This document shows, piece by piece, positions 28,961 through 29,474 of a stretch of DNA of 29,474 nucleotides. The stretch's first letter is position 1; every line of letters begins with the position of its first letter. Under the pieces are notes generated by a model. It did not search any database, was not told the origin of the DNA, and worked only from the letters and a program-made list of their open reading frames with translations. Position numbers and translations under genes: made by a program. Source of the DNA: Chara braunii (lineage: Eukaryota > Streptophyta > Charophyceae > Charales > Characeae); assembly GCA_003427395.1 (NCBI GenBank), contig BFEA01000547.1:689785-719258 (forward strand), in the 5' to 3' direction.

Positions 28961-28961
28961 C
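28912..28961. repeat. (TTA)n expanded in copy B
   Basis: About 16 TTA units. The equivalent site in copy A (near 12081-12100) has only about five, so this expansion is specific to copy B or was lost from A. Confidence 0.9.
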
Positions 28962-29241
28962 ATCAATATTATTTTATTATGTCGTTATCTTATTGTTATT
29001 TTGAGACCACGATTATGGCTAGGTAGTTATAAGTAAGATCACGAAGCAATCGTGCCGGCCATCACAACTGCTATATAGCGAATGGTTTTATTTCCGGATG
29101 CGATTTATTGTTATTTCTTTTTATTGTTATTTCATCTTGATTTAAGCCACGAATTTGGCCAGATACGCGCGGATATACGTGAGAGGGAGAGAGGGAGATT
29201 ACGTACGAGAGAGAAAGAGAAAGGGAGATCGAGTACACGCG

Positions 29242-29247
29242 GGCGCG

Positions 29248-29325
<78 letters not shown>
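29242..29325. repeat. (GC)n followed by (GA)n in copy B
   Basis: An alternating GC tract of about 20 bases (29242-29263), then (GA)n to about 29324. The GC block is absent from the equivalent place in copy A (12340-12347). Alternating GC is a Z-DNA-prone sequence. Confidence 0.92.
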
Positions 29326-29326
<1 letters not shown>

Positions 29327-29474
29327 ATAAGTCTCCAACCTTGGCCGACAGACAAGTCCCCAACCTGCGGCTCGTCCCACGCTACTTGGATCAATAGAAT
29401 TAGCAAATAAAAAAGTGGCGGGGTATATTTCCACGTTTCAACGGAAGATTCATTCCGTTTTTGCTCATCCTATC

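Larger units (their letters stand above)
27732..29474 (+). mobile_element. Internal leader of copy B, running off the window
   Basis: Collinear with 10855-12560. Differences are mostly point changes plus microsatellite length: (GAA)n is shorter (28088-28107), (TTA)n at 28912-28961 is greatly expanded, and a (GC)n block precedes the (GA)n tract. No coding region was recognised. The match to copy A continues to the last base. Confidence 0.75.

Overview
This is nuclear DNA from a eukaryote, most likely of the green-plant lineage (streptophyte). Evidence: an AAACCCT (plant-type telomere) tract at 17011-17034, chromovirus-type Ty3/Gypsy fragments with plant-like primer-binding sites, very long GA/CT, TTA and TTGA microsatellites, and long gene-free stretches with assembly Ns. 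A charophyte-like, repeat-swollen genome would fit, but the species is inferred, not shown. No complete host gene was recognised.

Layout. 1-1640: CT-rich microsatellites around one 366-codon minus-strand open reading frame (253-1353), the only candidate host exon, ending at a good splice donor. 3012-4988: a 1,977-bp DNA-transposon-like element with perfect 26-bp terminal inverted repeats, a 3-bp GCA target duplication and subterminal repeats, but no recognisable transposase. 5981-7090: short tandem repeats and a 77-bp near-perfect palindrome built partly from TTGA/TCAA repeats.

7531-9964: a wrecked Ty3/Gypsy chromovirus. Its 3' end lies on the minus strand (integrase tail/chromodomain 8530-8078, polypurine tract 7997-7988, probable LTR start 7984) and its RT/RNase H junction is also on the minus strand (9958-9822). 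The two blocks between them (RNase H + integrase core, and integrase linker) read on the plus strand, yet stay in their ancestral positional order. This looks like two adjacent segments each inverted in place.

9964-12805 and 26845-29474: two plus-strand copies (roughly 90% identical where compared) of the start of another LTR element: an ~890-bp LTR (TGTC...GACA), a TGGCGCC-type primer-binding site and a long leader carrying GAA, TTA and GA microsatellites. A third, diverged LTR piece is at 7531-7820. From 12800 to 16650 the DNA is mainly microsatellites and tandem duplications (200-bp period at 13111; a 664-bp-spaced duplication at 14681/15345).

16900-26844: a third LTR element (C) in plus orientation. 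Upstream of its tRNA-Asp-like primer-binding site (20163) lies an array of at least 15 hairpin units (17571-18570) that alternate between two stem sequences differing by compensatory base-pair changes. Downstream is a ~3.3-kb leader, then a decayed gag (23500-24611) with a retrotrans_gag-like region, an RG-rich stretch and a CCHC knuckle, then a second isolated CCHC knuckle (25238). No protease or RT of this element was seen before copy B begins at 26845.

The most unusual signals are the covarying hairpin array, the in-place inverted pol segments and the unclassified TIR element.
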